A stretch of 64,000 nt of DNA, taken from NCBI GenBank assembly GCA_026122225.1, contig JANEZZ010003061.1, positions 2,046,001-2,110,000 of the forward strand. Reading direction: 5' to 3'. The notes beneath the pieces were generated by a model. The model did not search any database. It saw nothing but the letters and a program-made list of their open reading frames with translations, and was not told where the DNA came from. Numbering within the stretch: position 1 is the first letter of the stretch; every line of letters starts with the position of its first letter. This DNA comes from Heloderma charlesbogerti (taxonomy: Eukaryota; Chordata; Lepidosauria; Squamata; Helodermatidae). Of the stretch, positions 43,641 through 55,708 are shown one piece after another. Position numbers and translations under genes: made by a program.

Positions 43641-45679
43641 GCTTAGGACCATTGTACATAATCTTTCTGCACACGGTTATTGTTATATATTTTTGAGCAT
43701 GACAATTATCTGCACACAGTGAATAGGAAAATGCAGAAGGGAAGACTTGAAGCCCAAGAAAAATGGAGCCATTCCCAATCAGTGGTGGTTATCATGGGCA
43801 CCCAAGAGTTCTGTTTCCCCTGATCCCTAACAAAGATGCCATTTATTGCCAAAAATGTGAACATAGTAAAGAGCCTAGAGGTAATCATAAAGTGTTACAT
43901 AGTATGTTAAGAGTAAGACTGGACCAAAAGTTCTCAATGAATTTTTTTGGATGAATGTTGGGGTGCTTAGAAGGCAAAATGGGGAGCATTGAAATAGTCT
44001 TACCTTTTTTTGCTTTCTGCTACCACTTCTATAGACTTATTATAGAAATATACCACTTATTTCACCATAGCCACAACAACAGAGTTACTTTTGGCAGCCA
44101 CCATTTTCCCCTATAACTTTTTCTGTTACATCGACACATAGCCTTATTAAGAGAGCAGTTCTGGAGAAAACAAAATGGCAGCCACTAGTGGGAGCTGCCA
44201 CTTTCCTTCCAAGAATTCCTCTATGATGAACAACGCTATGTGATGATGTATCATTGCTTGGAGGAGCATTCTTCAGTGTAAAATAGTTACTACCAAAAGA
44301 ATCTCTGTTGCTGCTGGTGGTCCCCATTTTGTCCTCCAAGTAATTTGCCAGGCAATTTACCAAAATGGCTCCCTCACAAATGGGGTAGTGAACTGGTGGC
44401 GGTGGGGGGGATTTTAACTTCCCCTTATATATATGTGCAGGAACATAATAATACCACTATATTCAACTATGATATCCTGTAAAAACAAGGACAAACACAT
44501 CATAGGTTATATTGTGTGGTAAAAGTTAAGAAAAATATTCTATTTTTAAAAAATAAAAGCACAGTATAATATTCAAGCAGTGTTTATTTACTAATCTCAC
44601 CATTCCATCTTAATTATTTTTATCTCAGAACAAGGAACAAGAGGTTGGTCTTCTCTGTGCTCCTGTGTACCGCAGGCCACAGATAGGCAGGTGGGAAAGG
44701 TTTAATGCAACCCCTTGTAGCTCTTTCTACTCTGTGCTCAGCTCTCTGGACGTCACCAAGCCACAGGCCCTAATTTGGCTGATACACAATTTCAGCCCCT
44801 TTAATTACATTGTGTCAAGTTCCACATCTTCCTAAAGTTGTCTGAGGAAATGGCAAGAAATCCAAGCCGTCTTCTCAATGATGCAGTGTACCCAAGCCTG
44901 TCTCTGAGTTGCCACACTTTTTGCTACTGATGCCATCAACTGATGGTCTTTGGGCTGGTTTCCAGAGCAACCAGCATTCTGTCATGCTGTTCCCTTCCTG
45001 AAGACTGCTGGCTTTGGTACATTGCATAGAGCTGCAGAAAAGGAGTCCACAGTCGACATCATCTTCTAACCAAGAATCAGGGAATCTTGGACAGTATTAT
45101 TATATTTTTATCTCCCATCAAATATTAATGATTCTGCTTCAGATTGGACTATTAATTCAAGTTTACTTAAAACATATATGAATTTACCAAAGGGAGGTGT
45201 GGGAAGACTTGGTAAACTTAATTTTCAAAATTAATAAAAATTTGAATTAAAAATGCTGGGGAAAGGAACAACACACACTCTGAGAAAGCAATATATTTAT
45301 GAATTCGTGCTACCATTCAAAGTGACATATTTAATGGATTGTGGGAGCGGGGATAGAAATATTTCATAAAACATTCACCATAGATCTAGAAAGATAATCT
45401 CCTGTTCAAGGACTCTGAAACTCACAGCTGAAGGGGTGTGTGTGTGCTTTACTATAAATAATAATAGGAAGTTAAAACAAAAGTGTTTGAAAAATGTGTC
45501 CCTGAGCATTTGTCTCATGCAGAAAAGGAGCTCTGCTTTCCAGAGGGTTTCCCCACTGTGTTTCTGAGAAGTGTCTGCTTTTCAGCTTAACGTCTCTCCT
45601 CCAACTACTACTCTAGTTTGGAGATGGCAGCAGAAAATGTTTTGTGAAGAAGGAATGTCTGGAGGGAAGAAGCAATGAC
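43641..45679. other. No gene seen
   Basis: Unassigned 2 kb. A pair of AATTACCAAAATGG-like and ATGGCAGCCACTAGTGG segments occurs near 44090-44370 but no element is clear. Confidence 0.4.
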
Positions 45680-45870
45680 CAGGTTCACACAACATGGTGT
45701 GACTCATCATGGGTTAAATACCTGATGGTCTGTTCTAGGGTTATGCAGTGGTTATTAACCCACGCTCAATTGGGTTCGCACAACACAACAACCCACAAGT
45801 GGGGATTGGATATGCAAAATGGCGATCACATACACCATGCACACACCGCAGTCTCACCGAAATTTTCACT
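45680..45870. repeat. Repeat family M3, copy 3
   Basis: CACACAACATGGTGTGACTC, CATCATGGGTTAAATACC, then GGGGATTGGATATGCAAAAT and GGCGATCACATACACC. Confidence 0.6.
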
Positions 45871-46250
45871 GTGGTGCCTTGAGTATTTTCTTGGGTGGAA
45901 TCTTAGAACATCAGAATGTTAGAAGAGCCATGCTGGATCAGACCAAGGGTCCATATAGTCCAGCATTCTGTCACACAGTGGTCAATCAGCTGTCAACCAA
46001 GAACTCACAAGCAGGACATGAGCACAAGAGTACCCTCCCACCCGGGTTCACCAGCAACTGATGTACATAGGCTCACTGCCTCTGGTACTGGAGGTAGCAC
46101 ATAGCCATCAAGACTGCTAGCCATTCATAGCCTTCTCCTCCAGGACTTTGTCTAACCCCCTTTTAAAGCCATCCAAATTGGTGGCCATTACTATATCCCG
46201 TAGTAGCGAATTTCATAGTTTAACTATGTGCTGTGTGAAGAAGTACTTAG

Positions 46251-47182
46251 AATCATAGAATAGTAGGGTTGGAAGGGGCCTACAAGACCATCGAGTCCAA
46301 CCTGCTCAATGCAGGAACCCAAGTCAGATCATCCTTGACAGATGGCTGTCCAGCCTCATCTTGAAAGCCTCCAGTGTGGGAGAGCCCACTGCCTCCCTAG
46401 GTAATTGGTTCCATTGTTGTATTGCTCTAACAGGCAGGATGTTTTTCCTGATGTTCAGCCGGAATCTGGCTTCCCGTAACTAGAGCCCACTATTCCATGT
46501 CCTGCATTCTAGGATGATCGAGAAGAGATCCTGGCCTTCCTCTCTGTGACAACCTTTCGAGTACTTGAAGAGCGCTATCCTATCTCCCCTCAGTCTTCTC
46601 TTCTCAAGGCTAAACATGCCCAGTTCTTTCAGTCTCTCTTCATACGGCTTTGTTTCCAGTCCCCTGATCATCTTCGTTGTCCTCCTCTGAACCCTCTCCA
46701 GCTGGTCTACATCCTTCTTAAAGTGCGGTGCCCAGAACTGGACACAGTGCTCAAGATGAGGCCTAACCAGTGCTGAGTAGAGGGGAACTAGTACTACATG
46801 TGATTTGGAAGCTATGCTTCTATTAATGCAGCTCAAAAGAGCATTTGCCTTTTTTGCAGCCACATCATATTGTTGGCTCATATTCAGCTTGTGATCGACA
46901 ACAATTCCAAGATCCTTCTCGCTTGTAGTGTTGTTGAGCCAAGTTACGTATTCCCCATCTTGTAACTGTGCATTTGGTTTCTTTTTCCTAGGTGCAGAAC
47001 TTGGCATTTATCCCTGTTAAATGTCATTCTGTTATTTTCTGCCCAGTGCTCCAGTCTATCAAGATCACTTTGAATTTTGTTTCTGTCTTCCAAAGTATTA
47101 GCTATTCCGCCCAATTTTGTGTCATCTGCAAATTTGATCAGCATTCCCTGCACCTCCTCATCCAAGTCATTAATAAAAATGT
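46251..47182 (-). mobile_element. CR1 LINE inserted in another CR1
   Basis: The 3' end at the left is AATCATAGAATAGTAGGG and GGCCTACAAGACCATCGAGT. The 5' truncation lies at about 47182 in the FINDLDEEVQ codons. It is the same subfamily as 13411-15173 and in the same relative condition, 930 bp long. Confidence 0.92.
46480..47180 (-). pseudogene. CR1 reverse transcriptase C-terminal part
   Basis: Frames 46944-47165 and 46480-47007 read as the end of the CR1 RT. DEEVQGMLIKFADDTKLGG keeps the catalytic Asp pair. It continues NRMTFNRDKCQVLHLGKRNQ and then, after a frameshift near 46950-47000, TSEKDLGIVVDHKLNMSQ, RPHLEHCVQFWAPHFKKDVD and KMIRGLETKPYEERLKELG. The upstream motif A is missing through 5' truncation. 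Confidence 0.92.
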
Positions 47183-47425
47183 TCTGAATCTCCCACCAAT
47201 CAGCTTCATAGGATCACCCTGGGTTCTAATATTTTGAGAAAGGGAGAAAAATGTCTCCCTATCCACAGTCTCCACACCATGCATAATTTTGTAGACCTCT
47301 ATCATGTCCCCTCTTTCCCTCCTTTTTTCCATGGTAAACAATCCCAGCTGTTGTAACCTTCTCTCATAGGGGAGATGCTCCAGCCCCTTGATCATTTTAG
47401 TTGCTCTTTTCTGCACTTTTCCCAC

Positions 47426-47989
47426 AATCTTAGACAGTGGGAAGTGAATTTGGGGTGAGGGTTGTTGATATGTGCTCTTATGACTGTCTCCTGTCATTCC
47501 AAATGGGATATGTAAGTTTGCTTGTGTTTCTGAGGGTTCAGGTATACAGGAGACAGAACCCTATAGGAACAGTGAAATGGAATGGAGGAAAAAAATTGGT
47601 CTAGAGAAAAGTGTGATTCATACTTGTTGGGTTCTGAGATGTGGGAAAGACAGTAAATAGAAATGTTGATAATGCTGAAAGCCAGGCTAAGATTATAAGA
47701 CCACAAGAAAAAAGATACAGAATGTGGTATTCCCTATGTCCAGCCACTCTGGCTCTTGTACATGAGCCTCTCACACTGTGGTACCCCAATAAAACTTAAA
47801 AACACATCAGTCCCTGGAAATGAGAAAACTTTGTTGCAGGTTTCTGCCCCTCAGCCTGTCATTCACCAATCCAGAACTGAATTTTTAGTGACAAAAGAGG
47901 AGAAAAAGAAAAGAACCAGTCAGAAAGTAGAAAGTGTTTGGTGTCAGGGGATTAAAGAGAGACTGCACTTCAGTGTAGGAGTTCACTCT
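47426..47989. other. No gene seen
   Basis: Unassigned. Confidence 0.4.
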
Positions 47990-48100
47990 TCCCGCTTAAT
48001 TTTACTTTTTGCTCATCTTTTTGCTAATTTTACTTTGTAATTACTTTTTGCTAATTTTACTTTTTATTTCTTTTGCTAATTTTACTTATTGCTAGATTTT
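47990..48100 (+). repeat. Imperfect minisatellite
   Basis: Four or five spaced copies of TTTGCTAATTTTACTTTTT with variable spacers. Confidence 0.8.
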
Positions 48101-48946
48101 TTTCTTGCTCTGGACCCCTAATGGATCCTAGTTTGTCATCTCTTTTGAGAGAAAGAGGAATTTCTTGCTTTGAACATGTCCCTCCTTACCATTTTTTCTG
48201 TGACAGCGTTTTGGAGCTGGATGCTTGGCTTACCAACACTTTTGAACAGATTCAGAGTTTGTTTGTTTTTAAACCTAACAATTCTTGTTGCATCTTATTT
48301 TTGTTTATTTCCTTGTGACACTTACTCTTCACAATTTTACTTTCAAACCTTTCTCCCACCCACCCCACCAACCCCCATTTTATGTGAACTACTTTTTTGT
48401 CTGGGTCCCTCTTGTTTCTATATGCTGGCTCTTGATCAATCTTCTTCAATTTTCACCTGAGCCCACATGAACCTGCCCTTTAGATTTCTGTTTGGAATAA
48501 ATAGCTGTGAACATTCTTTCTGTTAATCTTTAGGTTAAGCTGCTATATAGCTGGGAACTTAGTAAGCTTTAACTAATTTGGACTGGTGGAAGTTTTAGGA
48601 GAATGTAATGCATGGTTTAGTAATACACTGTATGATAATTTTTTTCTTAATTATTCTTTGTAATTCAGTTTCAGCTATGGGGCGGAACAGAAGTGTAATA
48701 AATAAATAAATAAAATTGCTGCTCTCTTTATGTCTGTATTGTGCTGTCTTGTCCCTTAGATTAATTTTCTATTGTTTCTGAATTTACAATTTATTTCTAA
48801 TTTTTTCAAGTTGATCATTACATGGATCCCATATGGTACATTTCCATTTAGAAAAGTAGAAGCTCTTGTATGTCGTTCATATCTAATTATTTCCCATTAT
48901 ATTTTACTCCTTGCTGAGCCTACATGTTTTTGTCATTTGTCGTCAA
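48101..48946. other. No gene seen
   Basis: AT-rich. An AAATAAATAAATAAA run lies near 48700 and could be an L2 tail (GCTATGGGGCGGAACAG precedes it). Otherwise unassigned. Confidence 0.35.
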
Positions 48947-49047
48947 GGGCATAATCCTATATATGTTTAGACAGAAAAAAGTCCTACAACTGCCAGCTGT
49001 GAGTTGTAGGATTTCTTTCTATGGAAATGTCCATAGGATTGTGCCCT
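48947..49047. mobile_element. Palindromic MITE, family M1, copy 5
   Basis: GGGCATAATCCTATATATGT and ATGTCCATAGGATTGTGCCC are complementary. It is shorter than other copies because the centre is reduced. Confidence 0.82.
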
Positions 49048-49265
49048 CAGTAAATCTTTCACGTTTATTCTACTTTTGACTGACATTGGTCCCTTCTGGC
49101 TATCACCACTCACTCACTGGAGCAAGCTCAATAGAGCTAAAATTCAAACCTATTTTCAGGAGAGAGAATGAGGTTTGTTCCAACACGCTCTGTGCTGAAG
49201 CCTCAGCTGGAGTCTGTTATTCTTGACTCATTTTTGTCCTTTTAGAACATTGAAGGTATTGTCAT

Positions 49266-49541
49266 CAAAGTGTTGTAGTGGAGCCAAGACTCTTAGGGTG
49301 GAAGCACTGGGAATTCTTCATTACCAGAGAGGATGATGCCATCTGCCAACCCGACAGGTATGGCTGTCCCCTCTGAACTCAGCTGCAATCCTCACAGTAG
49401 GGCAGGGGGTGGATTTTCCTAGCAACAACATATTGTTGTGAGCCATCCCTGTTGCAATGCAACATGTTTGGGGGTGGCTTGATCTTGAATTGGCAATTAA
49501 GACCCATTAGCCTTACAAAAGACCAATTTTGTAGAACCAAA
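49266..49541 (+). repeat. Unclassified repeat R2, copy 2, left part
   Basis: Aligns with 42648-42855 plus 43430-43500 (GTGTTGTAGTGGAGCC, AACATATTGTTGTGAGCCAT, TTGATCTTGAATTGGCAAT). The right part is at 51339-51480. Confidence 0.7.
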
Positions 49542-50097
49542 AAGCCATACTGGATCAGACCAAGAGCATCTCTACACCAGCCTAAAATCCCACATTTAAA
49601 ATGGGGCTTCCTGCTTCCGTTTTTAATGCAGGATCACCACTGACTCCCTTTACATGCGCGTCCTTTCTCTCCCCATCCCTTCCCCCTCCTTTCCCTCCTT
49701 ATCTGAGTCTTCAATATGTTTCATTTTATAGCCACTAGATGGCTCTGTGGTCTAATTCCTCTTATGAGTTTTCCTTTTTTACAAGGGAACTCAAGAGGAA
49801 CTCAAGCACCATAATTTGATAGCTCATTATCTCCGATCTTTTAAAAATGGAATAAAGGTCATTTAGTGCTCGAGACACCCTGGAGATAGATGATGTCATC
49901 TAAAGGGCCTGCAAACTTCTGCGAATAACCAACCTCAACAGTAGGATAAAAGATCTGTGTGGAGAAGCCCCAAGAGTCCATCTAGTCCAGCATTCTGATC
50001 ACACAGTGGCCAACCAGCTGTGACGGGAGACCCACAAGCAAGAAGATCCACAAGCAGCTAGGGCTGGACCATGGGGCCAATGTCCAAAGCCCTGCAA
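49538..50097 (-). mobile_element. CR1-type LINE 3' end, split by a hAT-like element
   Basis: AAAGCCATACTGGATCAGAC at left and GTCCATCTAGTCCAGCATTC at right are the same sequence found intact at 45920. The hAT-like element lies between. Confidence 0.75.
49567..49969. mobile_element. hAT-like element inside the CR1 end
   Basis: About 403 bp flanked by CCAAGAG at 49560-49566 and 49970-49976. Ends CATCTCTACACC and TGTGTGGAGAAGCC are imperfect inverted repeats. Since the host CR1 is uninterrupted at 45920-45970, the empty site is known. Confidence 0.75.
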
Positions 50098-51338
50098 TAA
50101 CAAAACTTAATGAATATAAAATATTAAATAACTGCTTACTTTAATATAATATATTTAACAGACCACATATAAAGAAATCTAATAATTTAAGATGAAGGGG
50201 ATGCCGGAAGACAAGAGATAATAAGCGAATATTTAGATATCGAAAATCATAATTTTACACTTCTAAAGGAGAGATACAGATATTTGCGATAACATTAATG
50301 AATAACAAGAGCATAAGCGCTCCGAGCGCTCTTAAACCGTCAGATAAGGACATAGATACTTGTATATAAAAATAAGAAGCCAAAAACGCGCACACAAATT
50401 TAAATATATATAAAAAAGCGAAACATAATATCATAATTCTATAGTAAAAGAAAATTTAGTAATAAAAAACTAATTAAAAATCAAAAATAGAAGAGAAACT
50501 CTGGATAAAAAATACATGAGAAAAGTTCAAATAAAGATGATGAAGAGTAAAATAAAGAAAAGATTAATTATTGTAATATGTTAGTCTAATTGTTATGTTT
50601 TAATGGTACTATAAATTTAATAAATAGTATTTATTAAAAGAGTTGTTGTTGTGATTGTATTTACTTAGAGTTGAGAGAGTGGTGTGTGGACAAGGTGTGG
50701 AAAAGGGTTTAGTGTTATTTAGATAGTAGTGTTTTGATTAATTTATTAGTTTGAGAATAAAATATAGTAAAGAGCGTAGATAAATAATTTAGACATGATA
50801 TGTATAGTCTTTAAAGATAATATAATTTATATTTAAATATTTAATTAAAAATTAATTATATTATATAATTTCAAATAAATAAAGAGAAAAATATAATATT
50901 GAAATATATAGAATAGAGGAAATACAGTGTTGATTAGACTTAAAAATAAGTAAGAGTTAGTCTCTTAAATATAATAAGTATATTGTAAAATTGAGTATAT
51001 TGATATGAAGAGCCGATAATATGTGAGATGGGATAAAAAGTAAAATGATTATCGTTAACATACTTGAAATTTATATAATTTGAAAAGGATATATTTAGCG
51101 ACTATTATTAGAGATATGGAAGATAACTTGTTTTATATGTTTTATTTTTATGATATAGTATTTTTGGGGGTTGATGATTTATGGGGAGGGGGGAGTATTG
51201 ATGTTTTTTTCATGGGTTTATTTTGAATGAGGTTTAATGTAATTATTTGTATTAAAATTGTTTAATAAAAATTAGGACAAAATAAAATTGAAATGAAAAA
51301 TCTAATTTGAAAGCTAAAATATATATAAATCTCTTAAT
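50098..51338. other. Anomalous AT-rich, C-depleted block
   Basis: About 1.24 kb with no match to anything else here and no long open frame. In 50581-51300 I counted by eye about 22 C and 135 G in 720 bases. The left 400 bases are A-rich and contain more C. It sits exactly between the truncated CR1 and the resumption of repeat R2. See findings. Confidence 0.8.
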
Positions 51339-51480
51339 AAAACTGCGAGAACTGGTTTATTAATACAGATCAACATAGCTGCCTGTATTTTTCGACAATC
51401 CTTGGAGGTGTGACCATGAGAATTGTCATGATGAGCATCCGCACTTCAAAATTTACCATTACACCACAGCATATAACACA
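51339..51480 (+). repeat. Unclassified repeat R2, copy 2, right part
   Basis: ACTGCGAGAACTGGTTTATT, ATGATGAGCATCCGCACTTC and AAATTTACCATTACACCACA match 43510-43640. Confidence 0.7.
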
Positions 51481-51524
51481 ATCTATACCCTGAAGCATAC
51501 AATTTCTTTAGAAGCACAAGCTGA

Positions 51525-51620
51525 AATCCTATACAGTGTAGTATACTCACTTACCTGAGAGTCTCATTGAACTCAAAGGTACTTACTCCTGAGTATACAT
51601 GCATAGGATTGTGCTGTTAG
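51525..51620. repeat. Short palindromic repeat related to M1
   Basis: AAATCCTATACAGTGTAG at left and CATGCATAGGATTGTGC at right enclose a TCTCATTGAACTCAAAGGTA core. It shares M1's outermost bases but not its centre. Confidence 0.6.
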
Positions 51621-51762
51621 TCTCCTTTTAAGAAGTGATATGATGGTATGTAGATATTTTGTTATATTCCTAGGAATGTAATATTGTAACATAGGGTTGT
51701 ATCCACTTGGTGGCCATCTGCCAATGGAATCAGTGGTCTTTACATGTGCATTACTTCACTCA

Positions 51763-52205
51763 TTACTGAAAGATCTTCTCTTCCCATATACACCTCGCAG
51801 ACCATAAGATTGTCTTCAGCGGTGCTTCTCTGGGACCCTCCACCAAAGGATGTGAGGTGAGTGGCTACTAAAGAGACTTGCTTTTCCACTGTGGCACTCC
51901 AGCTGTGGAATGAGTTTCCCAGAGAAGCTTGCCTGGCACCTACATTATGCTCTTCTCAGCACCAGGTGAAGACCTTATTTTCCCAGGCATTTTAGTCTTA
52001 CAGATTCTGTTGTTTTAAATCTGTTACTGTATTTTAAATCTTTGCACTACAGCTAGGTTCTATTTGGCATACACACAAACACACACTCTGTAGTTTTAAA
52101 CATTTATATTGTATTTTACCATGTTGGATTTTATGGTTTTAATTGTTGTGAACCTCCTGGAGAGCTTCGGCTATTGGGTGGTATAGAAATGTAATGAATA
52201 AATAA
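51763..52205 (+). mobile_element. L2 LINE 3' end
   Basis: AAAGGATGTGAGGTGAGTGG, GCTGTGGAATGAGTTTCCCA, TGCCTGGCACCTACATTATG and the end GGTGGTATAGAAATGTAATG with AATAAATAA. The M1 MITE at 52206 is inserted in the terminal A-rich repeat. Confidence 0.88.
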
Positions 52206-52304
52206 GGGTGCAGTCCTATGCATGTTTAGACTGGCTTCCTCGCTGGGGAATTCTGGGAGTTGTAGGACTTTTTTCTGTCTAAACATGCATAGGACTGAGT
52301 CTTA
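52206..52304. mobile_element. Palindromic MITE, family M1, copy 6
   Basis: GGGTGCAGTCCTATGCATGT and ACATGCATAGGACTGAGTC. The left arm is partly deleted. Confidence 0.8.
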
Positions 52305-53901
52305 AATAAATACATTTCAAAATGTGGTAATCCAGCATTTGAGGGACCTCCTTATTCTGCTGACTGGGGCTCTGGACCTCTGCCCCAAAGCACCCCCCCC
52401 CAACTCTTCCACGGACAGAAGTCTTTGCTGGATCTTCCATCAACAGAGGGACACCAATTGGATGCAAACCGCAATTCTTTCTTTGGTATTACTATTTTCA
52501 GCAAGTATTCAACATCTACTCTGGATGTATTTGGAGAGTTTAGCATTTGGAGCCAGTGATTTAACAGCTTGTTTAATGTTTCTTCATATATATTTAAGTA
52601 ATTTAATGCTATTGTGATTGCACAGTTTTTCTTACTGCTTAACAAAATTTAAATTTAATCACTCGCCTAAAGTATTCCTTTCGAAAATAACTGTAAAAAA
52701 ATATTCAGGCAAACTTGGTGAGACTTCCCATTTGGTCTTTTTGAAATCAGCTGAATGACACAAAGTGAACCTTACATTATCTCCCTGCTCTAAATAATCC
52801 CTTTTAGTGGGATTAGTCAGAGTATTAAATTAACACAAGAAGCAATTAATTATTCTCTTTTGAAACCAGCAGCACTTGCAGTCTTTGAAATGTTCTCATC
52901 CTCCTCATTCTCTGTATTTTTGTAGTTGGGGTAAAATCTTATTGAATGTTCTGTTTTATTGGAAAGTGCTGGGAAGGCATGAGGGACAGGAGAAAATTAA
53001 TTTCATTTTGCTTTTAGATCTACTGGGATAAGTACTAATCTCACATCTTAAAAGAAAATAAAGCCTTAGTTTATAATTGTGAACAGACAAAGGGAGGTTC
53101 TGCTGTCACAATTTAGATGTGCTGAGTTAAACGTACATGGAGGCCCATTCATCTTGGCTAAATCCTACTAAATATGTGCCATTACTTGGGCCCTACAAAT
53201 TGTAGAATAGTTTAACCTCTTACCAGATTAGAAATGGAACTCAGCATGCAATATGCCAATTCATATATGATACTGTGAAGGTTTGAGGCCTACAGAGGCA
53301 AGTTAGGTTCCTGAGTTGGGTTTCATTTCTCCAGGTTTGAAACAGTACTTTCAGTTATGGGGAAGGAGGGGATAAAAAGGGAGAGAGAGCTTGTGAGTAA
53401 GAGAGAGGAAGACCAGAACAGGAAGAAGCAGCCTGCAGAAGTGCAGCTTGGGTAGAGGAACTTGCATTTTTGCAACTTTTATTTTCTCTTAATGCCTTTT
53501 GTATCACACAGCACTATTGAGAAAATATCTTTAGTTGTGATTTGCTTACTTTAATTTACCAGTAAACTGTTGTGGTTAAACCCAAGTGTCTGAAGCGCCA
53601 ATCACCCCGCCCCCCATCTACAGCCCAAACCCCATGTTATTGGGAAGGGGGAGTTTAAAAGGAAGAAGGTGGGACTCTTAAGGAGGCAAGAGATCCTTAA
53701 GGAGTTGCTCAGGGGGTCCAGGTCATAAGGGAACCCTGACAGATGCATTGGTAATAAAGAGTATGTTGTCAACGAGTGATGCTCATGATCACATCATAGC
53801 AATGGGGAAATCCTAGAACATTTTAGCTTTAGATTATGGCAAATCAGTTCATACATCTCCTATTACATCCTGGTCTCAGCTTTTGGGATGCTACCATTAG
53901 C
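52305..53901. other. No gene seen
   Basis: Unassigned 1.6 kb. A run of C and an open frame on each strand near 52324-52645 carry no known motif. Confidence 0.4.
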
Positions 53902-53965
53902 TAGGGTGGCCAGTTACACATCACCAAAAAAGAGGACAAAAGAGCACAGCTATTTGCATAGTATT
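53902..53965 (-). mobile_element. Fragment of the TAGGGTGGCCA hAT-like family
   Basis: TAGGGTGGCCAGTTACACAT and AAAAAAGAGGACA resemble the reverse of the right end of 18221-18573. Confidence 0.55.
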
Positions 53966-54429
53966 CTTTCTCCGTGATCCCCTGCCAAAGGAAGTGAGGC
54001 GAGTGGCTACCAGGAAGGAGGGATGTACGAAAGTCACTTACCTTTTCGAAGGGTGACATTCACGGTGGGGGGGAGGCACTCCATCCCTCCCCCCGAACTT
54101 CTCTCCAGCCGGCTCCGCTCCACGGAGATTCCGCAGAGCCGCCGGCCGGGGTCGCCCACAACCGGACATCTGGCCTCTGGGCAGCCTGCCACTTGTGTCC
54201 CTGTATTTTGCCATGATAGGCTACGTAAATAGTACGTAACCTATCACGGCAAAAAACAACAACACAGCGAACACAAATGGCGGTGGCTACGGCAGCCGCC
54301 ATTTGCGTTCCCTTTTGCGGGGGGCATGATAGGTTACATAAATATTTATGTAGCCTATTATGGCCAAAAAAAAGGGAATGCAAATGGCGGCCACTATGCC
54401 ATTTGCATTCCCTTTTTTTTGGCCGTAAT

Positions 54430-55503
54430 TTGTTGTTGTTGTTGTTCAGTCGTTCAGTCGTGTCCGACTCTTCGTGACCCCATGGACCATAGCACGCCAG
54501 GCCTTCCTGTCCTGCGCTCTCTCCCGGAGCGTGCTCAAGTTCATATTCATTGCATCAGTGATGCTATCTAGCCATCTCATCCTCTGCCGTCCCCTTCTCC
54601 TTTTGCCTTCAGTCTTTCCCAGCACCAGGGTCTTTTCCAGGGAGTTTTCTCTTCGCATTAGGTGGCCAAAATATTTGAGCTTCAGCTTCAGGATCTGTCC
54701 TTCCAATGAGCAGTCAGAGTTGATTTCCTTTAGGATGGACTGATTTGACCTCCTTGCAGTCCAGGGGACTCGTAAGAGTCTTCTCCAGCACCACAGTTCG
54801 AAAGCATCAATTCTTCAGTGCTCCTTATAGTCCAGCTCTCACAGCCATACATTACTACTGGGAAAACCAGAGCTTTGATTAGACAGACCTTTGTCGGCAA
54901 GGTGATGTCTCTGCTTCTTACTATGCTGTCTAGCTTTGCCATAGCTTTCCTCCCAAGGAGCAAGCGTCTTTTAATTTCATGGCTACAGTCACCGTCTGCG
55001 GTGATCTTGGAGCCCAAGAAAGTAAAATCTGTCACTGCTTCCATTTCTTCCCCTTCTATATGCCAGGAAGTGATAGGGCCAGATGCCATGATCTTAGTTT
55101 TTTTAATGTTGAGTTTCAAACCAGCTTTTGCACTCTCCTCTTTCACCCCCAACAAGAGGCTCTTTAGATCCTCTTCGCTTTCTGCCATTAGGGTGGTATC
55201 GTCTGCATATCGGAGGTTGTTGATAATTCTCCTGGCAATCTTAATTCCAACCTCTGATTCATCCAACCCGGCATTTCTCATGATGTACTCTGCATATAAG
55301 TTAAATAAGCAGGGCGACAATATGCAGCCTTGTCGTACTCCTTTCCCAATTTTGAACCAATCGGTTGTTCCATCTCTGGTTCTTACTGTTGCTTCTTGAC
55401 CCTCGTACAGGTTTCTCAGGAGACAGGTAAGGTGGTCTGGTACTCCCATCCCTTTCAGAATTTGCCACAGTTTGTTGTGATCCACACAATCAAAGGCTTT
55501 AGC
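54430..55503 (-). mobile_element. RTE-BovB LINE inserted in the fold-back composite
   Basis: The 3' tail TTGTTGTTGTTGTTCAGTCG is at the left. The 5' truncation at about 55503 lies in the codons AKAFD of RT motif A. It splits a P1 palindrome: only the half AATATTGACGTAGGCTAAAA remains on its right side. Confidence 0.95.
54446..55503 (-). pseudogene. BovB reverse transcriptase C-terminal half
   Basis: The longer frame (54730-55485) begins MDHNKLWQILKGMGVPDHL and contains GVRQGCILSPCLFNLYAEY, the catalytic RYADDTTLMAES and FTFLGSKITADGDCSHEIKR. Near 54822 a short deletion in the KAERRRIDAF region shifts the frame. The end VTKSRTRLND is readable in the other frame at 54446-54706. Without motif A it never had a complete RT. 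Confidence 0.93.
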
Positions 55504-55708
55504 CTAGGAAAATATTGACGTAGGCTAAAATGGCAAAAAAAAAAAAGGGAACGCAAATGGCGGCCGCCGTAGCCGCCACTATTTGCATTCCCTTAGTTTT
55601 GCCGTGATAGGCTACATAAATACTTACGTAGCCTATCACAGCTTCCGCAGGGACACAAATGCGTTAGCCGTGATAGGCTACGTAAGTATTTACATAGCCT
55701 ATCACGGC

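Larger units (their letters stand above)
45908..47425 (-). mobile_element. CR1-type LINE 3' end (outer), split by a second CR1
   Basis: 45908-46250 is the 3' region of a minus-strand CR1-like element (AGAAGAGCCATGCTGGATCA, then CAGCATTCTGTCACACAGTG, ending GTGAAGAAGTACTT). It resumes at 47183 with CTGAATCTCCCACCAATCAG and runs to TTTTCTGCACTTTTCCCACA near 47425. The coding remnant MIEVYKIMHGVETVDRETFF lies at about 47270-47330 on the minus strand. Confidence 0.88.
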
